Assembly (NCBI GenBank): GCA_964057225.1
Contig: OZ059896.1
Coordinates: forward strand, 23,308,501-23,372,500
Origin: Auanema rhodensis
Lineage: Eukaryota; Nematoda; Chromadorea; Rhabditida; Rhabditidae
DNA: 64,000 nucleotides
Direction of reading: 5' to 3'
Shown: piece by piece, positions 25,286 to 39,189 of the stretch
Layout: every line of letters starts with the position of its first letter
Position numbering within the stretch: the stretch's first letter is position 1
Made by a program: the position numbers and the translations under genes
The notes under the pieces: model-generated
The model's input: only the letters and a program-made list of their open reading frames with translations
The model's database searches: none
What the model was told of the DNA's origin: nothing

Positions 25286-25461
25286 ATGCTAATTAAATGT
25301 ACACGTGATGTGCACTTGGTATGTAACTCGCTTCACGTGAAAGATAAAGAGATGCGGTTTTCAAAATTAGATTCCCCATGTCCATATTAGTCTAAAAACA
25401 AATTTTTATTAATATTGGTTCATGGTAACCATGTCTTTGAAATTTACGTGAACTTTAATTT
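25286..25461 (+). repeat. Representative consensus satellite monomer (type A)
   Basis: I chose this copy because it matches the majority base at the sites I compared. Landmarks by monomer position: CACGTG at 17-22 and again at 49-54, the second inside the 10-bp palindrome TTCACGTGAA (47-56); GTGCAC at 25-30; an A/T-tract segment around 108-126; AATATT at 126-131; and the inverted repeat CATGGT-A-ACCATG at 136-148, which contains a BstEII site (GGTAACC, 139-145). There are five CpGs (19, 44, 51, 70, 162). Type B monomers have G at 126, which destroys AATATT, and A at 149. The 176-bp length is about one nucleosome plus linker, typical of centromeric satellites. I see no match to the mammalian CENP-B box. 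Confidence 0.95.
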
Positions 25462-25637
25462 ATGCTAATTAAATGTACACGTGATGTGCACTTGGTATGT
25501 AACTCGCTTCACGTGAAAGATAAAGAGATGCGGTTTTCAAAATTAGATTCCCCATGTCCATATTAGTCTAAAAACAAATTTTTATTAATATTGGTTCATG
25601 GTAACCATGTCTTTGAAATTTACGTGAACTTTAATTT

Positions 25638-26869
25638 ATGCTAATTAAATGTACACGTGATGTGCACTTGGTATGTAACTCGCTTCACGTGAAAGATAAA
25701 GAAATGCGGTTTTCAAAATTAGATTCCCCATGTCCATTTTAGTCTAAAAACAAATTTTTATTAATATTGGTTCATGGTAACCATGACTTTGAAATTTACG
25801 TGAACTTTAATTTATGCTAATTAAATGTACACGTGATGTGCACTTGGTATGTAACTCGCTTCACGTGAAAGATAAAGAGATGCGGTTTTCAAAATTAGAT
25901 TCCCCATGTCCATATTAGTCTAAAAACAAATTTTTATTAATATTGGTTCATGGTAACCATGACTTTGAAATTTACGTGAACTTTAATTTATGCTAATTAA
26001 ATGTACACGTGATGTGCACTTGGTATGTAACTCGCTTCACGTGAAAGATAAAGAGATGCGGTTTTCAAAATTAGATTCCCCATGTCCATATTAGTCTAAA
26101 AACAAATTTTTATTAATATTGGTTCATGGTAACCATGTCTTTGAAATTTACGTGAACTTTAATTTATGCTAATTAAATGTACACGTGATGTGCACTTGGT
26201 ATGTAACTCGCTTCACGTGAAAGATAAAGAGATGCGGTTTTCAAAATTAGATTCCCCATGTCCATATTAGTCTAAAAACAAATTTTTATTAATATTGGTT
26301 CATGGTAACCATGTCTTTGAAATTTACGTGAACTTTAATTTATGCTAATTAAATGTACACGTGATGTGCACTTGGTATGTAACTCGCTTCACGTGAAAGA
26401 TAAAGAGATGCGGTTTTCAAAATTAGATTCCCCATGTCCATATTAGTCTAAAAACAAATTTTTATTAATATTGGTTCATGGTAACCATGTCTTTGAAATT
26501 TACGTGAACTTTAATTTATGCTAATTAAATGTACACGTGATGTGCACTTGGTATGTAACTCGCTTCACGTGAAAGATAAAGAGATGCGGTTTTCAAAATT
26601 AGATTCCCCATGTCCAAATTAGTCTAAAAACAAATTTTTATTAATATTGGTTCATGGTAACCATGTCTTTGAAATTTACGTGAACTTTAATTTATGCTAA
26701 TTAAATGTACACGTGATGTGCACTTGGTATGTAACTCGCTTCACGTGAAAGATAAAGAAATGCGGTTTTCAAAATTAGATTCCCCATGTCCATTTTAGTC
26801 TAAAAACAAATTTTTATTAATATTGGTTCATGGTAACCATGACTTTGAAATTTACGTGAACTTTAATTT
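25638..26869 (+). repeat. Six-monomer periodic block (1,056-bp offset)
   Basis: A monomer with 'gaaatgcgg', 'tccatttt' and an A-type 126 joined to a B-type 149 occurs at 25638 and again at 26694, each followed by a second A/'gac' hybrid and then type A monomers. The private 'tccaaatt' near 26614 is not in the first unit. The pattern is a 6-mer duplication running from 25638 to about 27397. Confidence 0.75.
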
Positions 26870-27397
26870 ATGCTAATTAAATGTACACGTGATGTGCACT
26901 TGGTATGTAACTCGCTTCACGTGAAAGATAAAGAGATGCGGTTTTCAAAATTAGATTCCCCATGTCCATATTAGTCTAAAAACAAATTTTTATTAATATT
27001 GGTTCATGGTAACCATGACTTTGAAATTTACGTGAACTTTAATTTATGCTAATTAAATGTACACGTGATGTGCACTTGGTATGTAACTCGCTTCACGTGA
27101 AAGATAAAGAGATGCGGTTTTCAAAATTAGATTCCCCATGTCCATATTAGTCTAAAAACAAATTTTTATTAATATTGGTTCATGGTAACCATGTCTTTGA
27201 AATTTACGTGAACTTTAATTTATGCTAATTAAATGTACACGTGATGTGCACTTGGTATGTAACTCGCTTCACGTGAAAGATAAAGAGATGCGGTTTTCAA
27301 AATTAGATTCCCCATGTCCATATTAGTCTAAAAACAAATTTTTATTAATATTGGTTCATGGTAACCATGTCTTTGAAATTTACGTGAACTTTAATTT

Positions 27398-30037
27398 ATG
27401 CTAATTAAATGTACACGTGATGTGCACTTGGTATGTAACTCGCTTCACGTGAAAGATAAAGAGATGCGGTTTTCAAAATTAGATTCCCCATGTCCATATT
27501 AGTCTAAAAACAAATTTTTATTGATATTGGTTCATGGTAACCATGATTTTGAAATTTACGTGAACTTTAATTTATGCTAATTAAATGTACACGTGATGTG
27601 CACTTGATATGTAACTCGCTTCACGTGAAAGATAAAGAAATGCGGTTTTTAAAATTAGATTCCCCATGTCCATATTAGTCTAAAAACAAATTTTTATTAA
27701 TATTGGTTCATGGTAACCATGTCTTTGAAATTTACGTGAACTTTAATTTATGCTAATTAAATGTACACGTGATGTGCACTTGGTATGTAACTCGCTTCAC
27801 GTGAAAGATAAAGAGATGCGGTTTTCAAAATTAGATTCCCCATGTCCATATTAGTCTAAAAACAAATTTTTATTAATATTGGTTCATGGTAACCATGACT
27901 TTGAAATTTACGTGAACTTTAATTTATGCTAATTAAATGTACACGTGATGTGCACTTGGTATGTAACTCGCTTCACGTGAAAGATAAAGAGATGCGGTTT
28001 TCAAAATTAGATTCCCCATGTCCATATTAGTCTAAAAACAAATTTTTATTAATATTGGTTCATGGTAACCATGTCTTTGAAATTTACGTGAACTTTAATT
28101 TATGCTAATTAAATGTACACGTGATGTGCACTTGGTATGTAACTCGCTTCACGTGAAAGATAAAGAGATGCGGTTTTCAAAATTAGATTCCCCATGTCCA
28201 TATTGGTCTAAAAACAAATTTTTATTAATATTGGTTCATGGTAACCATGTCTTTGAAATTTACGTGAACTTTAATTTATGCTAATTAAATGTACACGTGA
28301 TGTGCACTTGGTATGTAACTCGCTTCACGTGAAAGATAAAGAGATGCGGTTTTCAAAATTAGATTCCCCATGTCCATATTAGTCTAAAAACAAATTTTTA
28401 TTGATATTGGTTCATGGTAACCATGATTTTGAAATTTACGTGAACTTTAATTTATGCTAATTAAATGTACACGTGATGTGCACTTGATATGTAACTCGCT
28501 TCACGTGAAAGATAAAGAAATGCGGTTTTTAAAATTAGATTCCCCATGTCCATATTAGTCTAAAAACAAATTTTTATTAATATTGGTTCATGGTAACCAT
28601 GTCTTTGAAATTTACGTGAACTTTAATTTATGCTAATTAAATGTACACGTGATGTGCACTTGGTATGTAACTCGCTTCACGTGAAAGATAAAGAGATGCG
28701 GTTTTCAAAATTAGATTCCCCATGTCCATATTAGTCTAAAAACAAATTTTTATTAATATTGGTTCATGGTAACCATGACTTTGAAATTTACGTGAACTTT
28801 AATTTATGCTAATTAAATGTACACGTGATGTGCACTTGGTATGTAACTCGCTTCACGTGAAAGATAAAGAGATGCGGTTTTCAAAATTAGATTCCCCATG
28901 TCCATATTAGTCTAAAAACAAATTTTTATTAATATTGGTTCATGGTAACCATGTCTTTGAAATTTACGTGAACTTTAATTTATGCTAATTAAATGTACAC
29001 GTGATGTGCACTTGGTATGTAACTCGCTTCACGTGAAAGATAAAGAGATGCGGTTTTCAAAATTAGATTCCCCATGTCCATATTGGTCTAAAAACAAATT
29101 TTTATTAATATTGGTTCATGGTAACCATGTCTTTGAAATTTACGTGAACTTTAATTTATGCTAATTAAATGTACACGTGATGTGCACTTGGTATGTAACT
29201 CGCTTCACGTGAAAGATAAAGAGATGCGGTTTTCAAAATTAGATTCCCCATGTCCATATTAGTCTAAAAACAAATTTTTATTGATATTGGTTCATGGTAA
29301 CCATGATTTTGAAATTTACGTGAACTTTAATTTATGCTAATTAAATGTACACGTGATGTGCACTTGATATGTAACTCGCTTCACGTGAAAGATAAAGAAA
29401 TGCGGTTTTTAAAATTAGATTCCCCATGTCCATATTAGTCTAAAAACAAATTTTTATTAATATTGGTTCATGGTAACCATGTCTTTGAAATTTACGTGAA
29501 CTTTAATTTATGCTAATTAAATGTACACGTGATGTGCACTTGGTATGTAACTCGCTTCACGTGAAAGATAAAGAGATGCGGTTTTCAAAATTAGATTCCC
29601 CATGTCCATATTAGTCTAAAAACAAATTTTTATTAATATTGGTTCATGGTAACCATGACTTTGAAATTTACGTGAACTTTAATTTATGCTAATTAAATGT
29701 ACACGTGATGTGCACTTGGTATGTAACTCGCTTCACGTGAAAGATAAAGAGATGCGGTTTTCAAAATTAGATTCCCCATGTCCATATTAGTCTAAAAACA
29801 AATTTTTATTAATATTGGTTCATGGTAACCATGTCTTTGAAATTTACGTGAACTTTAATTTATGCTAATTAAATGTACACGTGATGTGCACTTGGTATGT
29901 AACTCGCTTCACGTGAAAGATAAAGAGATGCGGTTTTCAAAATTAGATTCCCCATGTCCATATTGGTCTAAAAACAAATTTTTATTAATATTGGTTCATG
30001 GTAACCATGTCTTTGAAATTTACGTGAACTTTAATTT
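27398..30037 (+). repeat. Five-monomer higher-order repeat, three near-identical copies (880 bp x 3)
   Basis: Units start at 27398, 28278 and 29158. Each holds, in order: type B' ('catgatttt'); a monomer with 'cttgatatg', 'gaaatgcgg' and 'ttttaaaatt'; an A/'gac' hybrid; a plain A; and an A with 'tattggtc'. Markers recur at exactly 880 bp ('cttgatatg' 27603, 28483, 29363). I see no difference between the three copies by eye, which makes this among the most recently amplified blocks here. Confidence 0.95.
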
Positions 30038-30917
30038 ATGCTAATTAAATGTACACGTGATGTGCACTTGGTATGTAACTCGCTTCACGTGAAAGATAAA
30101 GAGATGCGGTTTTCAAAATTAGATTCCCCATGTCCATATTAGTCTAAAAACAAATTTTTATTAATATTGGTTCATGGTAACCATGTCTTTGAAATTTACG
30201 TGAACTTTAATTTATGCTAATTAAATGTACACGTGATGTGCACTTGGTATGTAACTCGCTTCACGTGAAAGATAAAGAAATGCGGTTTTCAAAATTAGAT
30301 TCCCCATGTCCATATTAGTCTAAAAACGAATTTTTATTAATATTGGTTCATGGTAACCATGACTTTGAAATTTACGTGAACTTTAATTTATGCTAATTAA
30401 ATGTACACGTGATGTGCACTTGGTATGTAACTCGCTTCACGTGAAAGATAAAGAGATGCGGTTTTCAAAATTAGATTCCCCATGTCCATATTAGTCTAAA
30501 AACAAATTTTTATTAATATTGGTTCATGGTAACCATGTCTTTGAAATTTACGTGAACTTTAATTTATGCTAATTAAATGTACACGTGATGTGCACTTGGT
30601 ATGTAACTCGCTTCACGTGAAAGATAAAGAGATGCGGTTTTCAAAATTAGATTCCCCATGTCCATATTAGTCTAAAAACAAATTTTTATTAATATTGGTT
30701 CATGGTAACCATGTCTTTGAAATTTACGTGAACTTTAATTTATGCTAATTAAATGTACACGTGATGTGCACTTGGTATGTAACTCGCTTCACGTGAAAGA
30801 TAAAGAGATGCGGTTTTCAAAATTAGATTCCCCATGTCCATATTAGTCTAAAAACAAATTTTTATTAATATTGGTTCATGGTAACCATGACTTTGAAATT
30901 TACGTGAACTTTAATTT

Positions 30918-33205
30918 ATGCTAATTAAATGTACACGTGATGTGCACTTGGTATGTAACTCGCTTCACGTGAAAGATAAAGAGATGCGGTTTTCAAAATT
31001 AGATTCCCCATGTCGATATTAGTCTAAAAACAAATTTTTATTAATATTGGTTCATGGTAACCATGTCTTTGAAATTTACGTGAACTTTAATTTATGCTAA
31101 TTAAATGTACACGTGATGTGCACTTGGTATGTAACTCGCTTCACGTGAAAGTTAAAGAGATGCGGTTTTCAAAATTAGATTCCCCATGTCCATTTTAGTC
31201 TAAAAACAAATTTTTATTGATATTGGTTCATGGTAACCATGACTTTGAAATTTACGTGAACTTTAATTTATGCTAATTAAATGTACACGTGATGTGCACT
31301 TGGTATGTAACTCGCTTCACGTGAAAGATAAAGAGATGCGGTTTTCAAAATTAGATTCCCCATGTCCATATTAGTCTAAAAACAAATTTTTATTAATATT
31401 GGTTCATGGTAACCATGTCTTTGAAATTTACGTGAACTTTAATTTATGCTAATTAAATGTACACGTGATGTGCACTTGGTATGTAACTCGCTTCACGTGA
31501 AAGATAAAGAGATGCGGTTTTCAAAATTAGATTCCCCATGTCGATATTAGTCTAAAAACAAATTTTTATTAATATTGGTTCATGGTAACCATGTCTTTGA
31601 AATTTACGTGAACTTTAATTTATGCTAATTAAATGTACACGTGATGTGCACTTGGTATGTAACTCGCTTCACGTGAAAGTTAAAGAGATGCGGTTTTCAA
31701 AATTAGATTCCCCATGTCCATTTTAGTCTAAAAACAAATTTTTATTGATATTGGTTCATGGTAACCATGACTTTGAAATTTACGTGAACTTTAATTTATG
31801 CTAATTAAATGTACACGTGATGTGCACTTGGTATGTAACTCGCTTCACGTGAAAGATAAAGAGATGCGGTTTTCAAAATTAGATTCCCCATGTCCATATT
31901 AGTCTAAAAACAAATTTTTATTAATATTGGTTCATGGTAACCATGTCTTTGAAATTTACGTGAACTTTAATTTATGCTAATTAAATGTACACGTGATGTG
32001 CACTTGGTATGTAACTCGCTTCACGTGAAAGATAAAGAGATGCGGTTTTCAAAATTAGATTCCCCATGTCCATATTAGTCTAAAAACAAATTTTTATTGA
32101 TATTGGTTCATGGTAACCATGATTTTGAAATTTACGTGAACTTTAATTTATGCTAATTAAATGTACACGTGATGTGCACTTGATATGTAACTCGCTTCAC
32201 GTGAAAGATAAAGAAATGCGGTTTTCAAAATTAGATTCCCCATGTCGATATTAGTCTAAAAACAAATTTTTATTAATATTGGTTCATGGTAACCATGTCT
32301 TTGAAATTTACGTGAACTTTAATTTATGCTAATTAAATGTACACGTGATGTGCACTTGGTATGTAACTCGCTTCACGTGAAAGTTAAAGAGATGCGGTTT
32401 TCAAAATTAGATTCCCCATGTCCATTTTAGTCTAAAAACAAATTTTTATTGATATTGGTTCATGGTAACCATGACTTTGAAATTTACGTGAACTTTAATT
32501 TATGCTAATTAAATGTACACGTGATGTGCACTTGGTATGTAACTCGCTTCACGTGAAAGATAAAGAGATGCGGTTTTCAAAATTAGATTCCCCATGTCCA
32601 TTTTAGTCTAAAAACAAATTTTTATTGATATTGGTTCATGGTAACCATGACTTTGAAATTTACGTGAACTTTAATTTATGCTAATTAAATGTACACGTGA
32701 TGTGCACTTGGTATGTAACTCGCTTCACGTGAAAGATAAAGAGATGCGGTTTTCAAAATTAGATTCCCCATGTCGATATTAGTCTAAAAACAAATTTTTA
32801 TTAATATTGGTTCATGGTAACCATGTCTTTGAAATTTACGTGAACTTTAATTTATGCTAATTAAATGTACACGTGATGTGCACTTGGTATGTAACTCGCT
32901 TCACGTGAAAGATAAAGAGATGCGGTTTCCAAAATTAGATTCCCCATTTCCATATTAGTCTAAAAACAAATTTTTATTAATATTGGTTCATGGTAACCAT
33001 GTCTTTGAAATTTACGTGAACTTTAATTTATGCTAATTAAATGTACACGTGATGTGCACTTGGTATGTAACTCGCTTCACGTGAAAGTTAAAGAGATGCG
33101 GTTTCCAAAATTAGATTCCCCATTTCCATATTAGTCTAAAAACAAATTTTTATTGATATTGGTTCATGGTAACCATGACTTTGAAATTTACGTGAACTTT
33201 AATTT
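30918..33205 (+). repeat. Mixed 3-mer and 4-mer higher-order repeats
   Basis: The paired markers 'tgtcgatatt' (31011, 31539, 32243, 32771) and 'gttaaagag' (31151, 31679, 32383, 33087) recur with spacings of 3 and 4 monomers. The first two units (30918-31445, 31446-31973) are a clean trimer. The monomer at 32150 combines 'cttgatatg' and 'gaaatgcgg' from the 27-30 kb family with 'tgtcgatatt' from the local family, so it is a mosaic. Confidence 0.85.
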
Positions 33206-33557
33206 ATGCTAATTAAATGTACACGTGATGTGCACTTGGTATGTAACTCGCTTCACGTGAAAGATAAAGAGATGCGGTTTTCAAAATTAGATTCCCCATG
33301 TCCATATTAGTCTAAAAACAAATTTTTATTAATATTGGTTCATGGTAACCATGACTTTGAAATTTACGTGAACTTTAATTTATGCTAATTAAATGTACAC
33401 GTGATGTGCACTTGGTATGTAACTCGCTTCACGTGAAAGATAAAGAGATGCGGTTTTCAAAATTAGATTCCCCATGTCCATATTAGTCTAAAAACAAATT
33501 TTTATTAATATTGGTTCATGGTAACCATGTCTTTGAAATTTACGTGAACTTTAATTT

Positions 33558-34965
33558 ATGCTAATTAAATGTACACGTGATGTGCACTTGGTATGTAACT
33601 CGCTTCACGTGAAAGATAAAGAGATGCGGTTTTCAAAATTAGATTCTCCATGTCCATATTAGTCTAAAAACAAATTTTTATTAATATTGGTTCATGGTAA
33701 CCATGTCTTTGAAATTTACGTGAACTTTAATTTATGCTAATTAAATGTACACGTGATGTGCACTTGGTATGTAACTCGCTTCACGTGAAAGATAAAGAGA
33801 TGCGGTTTTCAAAATTAGATTCCCCATGTCCATATTAGTCTAAAAACAAATTTTTATTGATATTGGTTCATGGTAACCATGACTTTGAAATTTACGTGAA
33901 CTTTAATTTATGCTAATTAAATGTACACGTGATGTGCACTTGGTATGTAACTCGCTTCACGTGAAAGATAAAGAGATGCGGTTTTCAAAATTAGATTCCC
34001 CATGTTCATATTAGTCTAAAAACAAATTTTTATTGATATTGGTTCATGGTAACCATGACTTTGAAATTTACGTGAACTTTAATTTATGCTAATTAAATGT
34101 ACACGTGATGTGCACTTGGTATGTAACTCGCTTCACGTGAAAGATAAAGAGATGCGGTTTTCAAAATTAGATTCCCCATGTCCATATTAGTCTAAAAACA
34201 AATTTTTATTAATATTGGTTCATGGTAACCATGTCTTTGAAATTTACGTGAACTTTAATTTATGCTAATTAAATGTACACGTGATGTGCACTTGGTATGT
34301 AACTCGCTTCACGTGAAAGATAAAAAGATGCGGTTTTCAAAATTAGATTCCCCATGTCCATTTTAGTCTAAAAACAAATTTTTATTGATATTGGTTCATG
34401 GTAACCATGACTTTGAAATTTACGTGAACTTTAATTTATGCTAATTAAATGTACACGTGATGTGCACTTGGTATGTAACTCGCTTCACGTGAAAGATAAA
34501 GAGATGCGGTTTTCAAAATTAGATTCTCCATGTCCATATTAGTCTAAAAACAAATTTTTATTAATATTGGTTCATGGTAACCATGTCTTTGAAATTTACG
34601 TGAACTTTAATTTATGCTAATTAAATGTACACGTGATGTGCACTTGGTATGTAACTCGCTTCACGTGAAAGATAAAGAGATGCGGTTTTCAAAATTAGAT
34701 TCCCCATGTCCATATTAGTCTAAAAACAAATTTTTATTGATATTGGTTCATGGTAACCATGACTTTGAAATTTACGTGAACTTTAATTTATGCTAATTAA
34801 ATGTACACGTGATGTGCACTTGGTATGTAACTCGCTTCACGTGAAAGATAAAGAGATGCGGTTTTCAAAATTAGATTCCCCATGTTCATATTAGTCTAAA
34901 AACAAATTTTTATTGATATTGGTTCATGGTAACCATGTTTTTGAAATTTACGTGAACTTTAATTT
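33558..34965 (+). repeat. Five-monomer-offset duplication
   Basis: 'attctcc' (near 33643 and 34523) and 'catgttcat' (near 34002 and 34882) recur at 880 bp, each followed by a type B monomer with similar variants. Copy 2 differs by 'catgttttt' near 34934. Only three of the five monomers in the second unit match well. Confidence 0.75.
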
Positions 34966-35317
34966 ATGCTAATTAAATGTACACGTGATGTGCACTTGGT
35001 ATGTAACTCGCTTCACGTGAAAGATAAAGAAATGCGGTTTTCAAAATTAGATTCCCCATGTCCATTTTAGTCTAAAAACAAATTTTTATTGATATTGGTT
35101 CATGGTAACCATGACTTTGAAATTTACGTGAACTTTAATTTATGCTAATTAAATGTACACGTGATGTGCACTTGGTATGTAACTCGCTTCACGTGAAAGA
35201 TAAAGAGATGCGGTTTTCAAAATTAGATTCCCCATGTCCATATTAGTCTAAAAAGAAATTTTTATTGATATTGGTTCTTGGTAACCATGACTTTGAAATT
35301 TACGTGAACTTTAATTT

Positions 35318-37781
35318 ATGCTAATTAAATGTACACGTGATGTGCACTTGGTATGTAACTCGCTTCACGTGAAAGATAAAGAGATGCGGTTTTCGAAATT
35401 AGATTCCCCATGTCCATATTAGTCTAAAAACAAATTTTTATTAATATTGGTTCATGGTAACCATGTCTTTGAAATTTACGTGAACTTTAATTTATGCTAA
35501 TTAAATGTACACGTGATGTGCACTTGGTATGTAACTCGCTTCACGTGAAAGATAAAGAGATGCGGTTTTCAAAATTAGATTCCCCATGTCCATATTAGTC
35601 TAAAAACAAATTTTTATTGATATTGGTTCATGGTAACCATGACTTTGAAATTTACGTGAACTTTAATTTATGCTAATTAAATGTACACTTGATGTGCACT
35701 TGGTATGTAACTCGCTTCACGTGAAAGATAAAGAGATGCGGTTTTCAAAATTAGATTCCCCATGTCCATATTAGTCTAAAAACAAATTTTTATTGATATT
35801 GGTTCATGGTAACCATGACTTTGAAATTTACGTGAACTTTAATTTATGCTAATTAAATGTACACGTGATGTGCACTTGGTATGTAACTCGCTTCACGTGA
35901 AAGATAAAGAGATGCGGTTTTCAAAATTAGATTCCCCATGTCCATATTAGTATAAAAACAAATTTTTATTAATATTGGTTCATGGTAACCATGACTTTGA
36001 AATTTACGTGAACTTTAATTTATGCTAATTAAATGTACACGTGATGTGCACTTGGTATGTAACTCGCTTCACGTGAAAGATAAAGAGATGCGGTTTTCGA
36101 AATTAGATTCCCCATGTCCATATTAGTCTAAAAACAAATTTTTATTAATATTGGTTCATGGTAACCATGTCTTTGAAATTTACGTGAACTTTAATTTATG
36201 CTAATTAAATGTACACGTGATGTGCACTTGGTATGTAACTCGCTTCACGTGAAAGATAAAGAGATGCGGTTTTCGAAATTAGATTCCCCATGTCCATATT
36301 AGTCTAAAAACAAATTTTTATTAATATTGGTTCATGGTAACCATGTCTTTGAAATTTACGTGAACTTTAATTTATGCTAATTAAATGTACACGTGATGTG
36401 CACTTGGTATGTAACTCGCTTCACGTGAAAGATAAAGAGATGCGGTTTTCAAAATTAGATTCCCCATGTCCATATTAGTCTAAAAACAAATTTTTATTGA
36501 TATTGGTTCATGGTAACCATGACTTTGAAATTTACGTGAACTTTAATTTATGCTAATTAAATGTACACTTGATGTGCACTTGGTATGTAACTCGCTTCAC
36601 GTGAAAGATAAAGAGATGCGGTTTTCACAATTAGATTCCCCATGTCCATATTAGTCTAAAAACAAATTTTTATTGATATTGGTTCATGGTAACCATGACT
36701 TTGAAATTTATGTGAACTTTAATTTATGCTATTTAAATGTACACGTGATGTGCACTTGGTATGTAACTCGCTTCACGTGAAAGATAAACAGATGCGGTTT
36801 TCAAAATTAGATTCCCCATGTTCATATTAGTCTAAAAACAAATTTTTATTGATATTGGTTCATGGTAACCATGTTTTTGAAATTTACGTGAACTTTAATT
36901 TATGCTAATTAAATGTACACGTGATGTGCACTTGGTATGTAACTCGCTTCACGTGAAAGATAAAGAAATGCGGTTTTCAAAATTAGATTCCCCATGTCCA
37001 TTTTAGTCTAAAAACAAATTTTTATTGATATTGGTTCATGGTAACCATGACTTTGAAATTTACGTGAACTTTAATTTATGCTAATTAAATGTACACGTGA
37101 TGTGCACTTGGTATGTAACTCGCTTCACGTGAAAGATAAAGAGATGCGGTTTTCAAAATTAGATTCCCCATGTCCATATTAGTCTAAAAACAAATTTTTA
37201 TTAATATTGGTTCATGGTAACCATGTCTTTGAAATTTACGTGAACTTTAATTTATGCTAATTAAATGTACACGTGATGTGCACTTGGTATGTAACTCGCT
37301 TCACGTGAAAGATAAAGAGATGCGGTTTTCAAAATTAGATTCCCCATGTCCATATTAGTCTAAAAACAAATTTTTATTGATATTGGTTCATGGTAACCAT
37401 GACTTTGAAATTTACGTGAACTTTAATTTATGCTAATTAAATGTACACTTGATGTGCACTTGGTATGTAACTCGCTTCACGTGAAAGATAAAGAGATGCG
37501 GTTTTCAAAATTAGATTCCCCATGTCCATATTAGTCTAAAAACAAATTTTTATTGATATTGGTTCATGGTAACCATGACTTTGAAATTTACGTGAACTTT
37601 AATTTATGCTAATTAAATGTACACGTGATGTGCACTTGGTATGTAACTCGCTTCACGTGAAAGATAAAGAGATGCGGTTTTCAAAATTAGATTCCCCATG
37701 TCCATATTAGTATAAAAACAAATTTTTATTAATATTGGTTCATGGTAACCATGTCTTTGAAATTTACGTGAACTTTAATTT
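35318..37781 (+). repeat. Five-monomer periodic block with mosaic units
   Basis: The marker 'tacacttgatg' recurs at 35684, 36564 and 37444 (880 bp). 'agtataaaaac' recurs near 35949 and 37709 (1,760 bp). 'ttcgaaatt' marks 35391, 36095 and 36271. The units are not identical: the middle one contains 'ttcacaatt' near 36625, 'atttatgtg' near 36706 and 'gctatttaa' near 36728. This suggests later conversion or exchange inside the block. Confidence 0.78.
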
Positions 37782-39189
37782 ATGCTAATTAAATGTACAC
37801 GTGATGTGCACTTGGTATGTAACTCGCTTCACGTGAAAGATAAAGAGATGCGGTTTTCAAAATTAGATTCCCCATGTCCATATTAGTCTAAAAACAAATT
37901 TTTATTGATATTGGTTCATGGTAACCATGACTTTGAAATTTACGTGAACTTTAATTTATGCTAATTAAATGTACACGTGATGTGCACTTGGTATGTAACT
38001 CGCTTCACGTGAAAGATAAAGAGATGCGGTTTTCAAAATTAGATTCCCCATGTCCATATTAGTCTAAAAACAAATTTTTATTGATATTGGTTCATGGTAA
38101 CCATGACTTTGAAATTTACGTGAACTTTAATTTATGCTAATTAAATGTACACGTGATGTGCACTTGGTATGTAACTCGCTTCACGTGAAAGATAAAGAGA
38201 TGCGGTTTTCAAAATTAGATTCCCTATGTCCATATTAGTCTAAAAACAAATTTTTATTAATATTGGTTCATGGTAACCATGTCTTTGAAATTTACGTGAA
38301 CTTTAATTTATGCTAATTAAATGTACACGTGATGTGCACTTGGTATGTAACTCGCTTCACGTGAAAGATAAACAGATGCGGTTTTCAAAATTAGATTCCC
38401 CATGTCCATATTAGTCTAAAAACAAATTTTTATTGATATTGGTTCATGGTAACCATGATTTTGAAATTTACGTGAACTTTAATTTATGCTAATTAAATGT
38501 ACACGTGATGTGCACTTGGTATGTAACTCGCTTCACGTGAAAGATAAAGAGATGCGGTTTTCAAAATTAGATTCCCCATGTCCATATTAGTCTAAAAACA
38601 AATTTTTATTGATATTGGTTCATGGTAACCATGATTTTGAAATTTACGTGAACTTTAATTTATGCTAATTAAATGTACACGTGATGTGCACTTGGTATGT
38701 AACTCGCTTCACGTGAAAGATAAACAAATGCGGTTTTCAAAATTAGATTCCCCATGTCCATTTTAGTCTAAAAACAAATTTTTATTGATATTGGTTCATG
38801 GTAACCATGACTTTGAAATTTACGTGAACTTTAATTTATGCTAATTAAATGTACACGTGATGTGCACTTGGTATGTAACTCGCTTCACGTGAAAGATAAA
38901 GAGATGCGGTTTTCAAAATTAGATTCCCCATGTCCATATTAGTCTAAAAACAAATTTTTATTGATATTGGTTTATGGTAACCATGACTTTGAAATTTACG
39001 TGAACTTTAATTTATGCTAATTAAATGTACACGTGATGTGCACTTGGTATGTAACTCGCTTCACGTGAAAGATAAAGAGATGCGGTTTTCAAAATTAGAT
39101 TCCCCATGTCCATATTAGTCTAAAATCAAATTTTTATTAATATTGGTTCATGGTAACCATGTCTTTGAAATTTACGTGAACTTTAATTT

